From: an uncultured Bacteroidota bacterium
GTDB lineage: Bacteria; Bacteroidota; Bacteroidia; Flavobacteriales; Flavobacteriaceae
Assembly (NCBI GenBank): GCA_902560045.1
Contig: CACEKJ010000002.1
Location: forward strand, 1-64,000
Length of the DNA stretch: 64,000 bases
Reading direction: 5' to 3'
Every line of letters begins with the position of its first letter. The stretch's first letter is position 1. Below the pieces are notes generated by a model, which had not been told where the DNA came from, made no database searches, and saw only the letters and a program-made list of their open reading frames with translations. The position numbers and the translations under genes are program-made. Below are positions 62,848 through 64,000 of this stretch, piece by piece.

Positions 62848-63363
62848 TTGTCGAGAGATTTACATAAAATTAAAAAGAAGTGGAAAGTGGAATATGAAGA
62901 AAAAATAAACTCTTCATTAGAATCTCTTTGGGAATTAATTTCATCCCCTTCAAATCTTGAATTATTTCATCCATTTTGTAGTTCAAATAAAACTATTAAA
63001 TGGCCTGGGGAAAATTCTATTGACGAACTAATTTATCTCAATGGACTGACATACATTAGAAAATTTACTAATTGGGAAGAGAAAAAGGGATATAGTTTAT
63101 TTATAGGCGAAAAAAATAAGGGTCAATCATACGTAATTTGGGATATTTACAAAAGAGGAGAGTCCGTTTACTTAAAAATTTCTGTTTATCCGTATTTTCT
63201 AAGAAATTTTCCAAAGATTGCTTCTTACATACCATACAAATTGATTGTTACTCCAGCCTTACAATCTTATTTAAAAAGTGTAATTGGTGGAATAAACTAT
63301 TATTTAGAATCCAAGTCAATCACTCCAAAAAATTATTTTGGAGAACACAAGTGGTTTTCTTGA
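62848..63363 (+). CDS. SRPBCC (START-like) superfamily protein
   Basis: 171 residues. The START/polyketide-cyclase-like pattern: WKVEYEEKINSSLESLWELISSPSNLELFHPF (about 12-43), then a beta-rich middle and a long C-terminal helix (PALQSYLKSVIGGINYYLE). It probably binds a hydrophobic ligand. No ATG lies in this frame at the 5' end, so the TTG at 62848, 14 bases after the predicted transcript start, is used. Function unknown. Confidence 0.7.
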   Translation: MSRDLHKIKKKWKVEYEEKINSSLESLWELISSPSNLELFHPFCSSNKTIKWPGENSIDELIYLNGLTYIRKFTNWEEKKGYSLFIGEKNKGQSYVIWDIYKRGESVYLKISVYPYFLRNFPKIASYIPYKLIVTPALQSYLKSVIGGINYYLESKSITPKNYFGEHKWFS

Positions 63364-63418
63364 AGTTTTAGAGATGTTTGGTATAAATTTTGGTACATAA
63401 GATATATTTAAAATTATA

Positions 63419-64000
63419 ATGAGAAAAGTAAATTTATTTGAAGAGTTATTAAGTGAAAGAAATAAAGAAATAAGTTCTGATGAGCTAAAGTCTATTGTAA
63501 AAAAAATATGGAGTAATCATGATTCTAAAAAAGATAAAATAAGGATATCATTGAATAAAAAAAATGATTATAAAAATAATCAGCTAAAATTTGATAAAAT
63601 GGAATCTAAAAATATATTCCATAAAGACACGATTAAGAAAATATGTGTTAGATACAGGCTTAGATTTCTTGATTCTAATTTATTTAAAGGAGAATATCCA
63701 AAAAATATTACTAGAATAATTACAGATTTAGAGTCTAAACACGATACAAGCCTTAGTAATTTTAAGATAATGGCTCCATCAAAACTTTTTAAAATAAAAA
63801 GTCCGGATGACCCAATTCTATTTGTACCAATAGGAAATGACTATTTTTATCTTGTACATAAATGGGGAAAAGAATTTAATAAATTAAGAAAACTTATGGT
63901 TCTTCCATTTAAAAATATTGATAACCTAACTATATTTTCAATTTTGGTTAGCATTTTTTTTGCATTAGTAGGTAAATTGGTAATGCCAAGTTTAACATCC
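63419..64000 (+). CDS. unrecognised protein with transmembrane segment, 5' part only
   Basis: The ATG at 63419 opens a frame that reaches the window edge without a stop (194 codons). The N-terminal ~90 residues are highly charged and Lys/Asp-rich (LFEELLSERNKEISSDELKSI). A middle part, VRYRLRFLDSNLFKGEYPKNITR, then FKIMAPSKLFKIKSPDDPILFVPIGNDYFYLVHKWGKEFNKLRKLMVLPF. The last visible residues form a hydrophobic helix (LTIFSILVSIFFALVGKLVM). The order cytosolic charged domain followed by membrane helices suggests a membrane protein. I do not recognise the family. Confidence 0.7.
   Translation, partial: MRKVNLFEELLSERNKEISSDELKSIVKKIWSNHDSKKDKIRISLNKKNDYKNNQLKFDKMESKNIFHKDTIKKICVRYRLRFLDSNLFKGEYPKNITRIITDLESKHDTSLSNFKIMAPSKLFKIKSPDDPILFVPIGNDYFYLVHKWGKEFNKLRKLMVLPFKNIDNLTIFSILVSIFFALVGKLVMPSLTS

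Noticed and set aside
1..64000. CRISPR array, insertion sequence, prophage or defence island
   Set aside because: I saw no regularly spaced repeats, transposase, phage structural genes or toxin-antitoxin pairs in the window.

Overview
The window is about 31% GC and very densely coded. It reads as a chromosome segment of a marine member of the Flavobacteriia (Bacteroidota), probably a small-genome, surface-water lineage. The evidence is a green-tuned proteorhodopsin next to a Blh-type carotene dioxygenase, an EndoI nuclease with a type IX secretion sorting tail, DUF5916, DUF1684, DUF3467 and DUF4920 proteins, a type II glutamine synthetase, and Bacteroidota promoters (-7 box TAnnTTTG). Shine-Dalgarno sites are nearly absent; the one strong site precedes rpsU.

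Layout. 1-612: 3'-truncated D-Ala-D-Ala dipeptidase (minus strand). 679-3555: DUF5916 outer-membrane protein and a DUF4369 lipoprotein. 3545-4952: cupin, PTPS/QueD-like enzyme and idi (minus). 4994-16456: the transcription/translation block secE-nusG-rplK-rplA-rplJ-rplL-rpoB-rpoC-DUF3467 (minus), preceded by tRNA-Trp and tuf. 17956-22232: mixed genes (DNA glycosylase, membrane protein, YdhR-like lipoprotein, quinone reductase, small membrane proteins, hydrolase) lying between tuf and the tRNA cluster Thr-Tyr-Gly-Thr that usually adjoins it. 22796-23945: xerC and rpsU. 24027-29777: AGCS symporter, cysteine synthase/CBS-like enzyme, LolC/E-like permease, NamZ-like muramidase, ftsE. 29774-36183: surface-glycan genes (glycosyltransferases, FdtA-like cupin, sulfotransferase, Wzx flippase, FemAB/GNAT protein). 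36195-37868: blh and proteorhodopsin, each divided by a strong terminator. 38219-39043: kdsA. 39051-45556: grpE-dnaJ-ABC exporter-sigma54 regulator-M28 peptidase (minus). 45616-57971: metabolic and secreted enzymes, fluoride channel, pyrF-prfA-purM. 58251-63363: glnA, Na/Ca exchanger, secreted nuclease, TonB-plug-only lipoprotein, SOUL protein, DUF4920 lipoprotein, SRPBCC protein. 63419-64000: a 5' gene fragment running off the end.

Two genes that should be intact, rpoC and an ABC ATPase, are each broken by what looks like one extra base in a homopolymer (A7 and T9 in the coding strand). Both are restored by losing one base. Sequencing error and transcriptional slippage are both possible.

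Most of the window is conserved core genome. I found no CRISPR array, prophage, insertion sequence or defence system. The most interesting points are the two homopolymer frameshifts, the rpsU Shine-Dalgarno site, the broken tRNA-tuf synteny with hpf missing, the sigma54 activator lacking a DNA-binding domain, and the plug-only lipoprotein.
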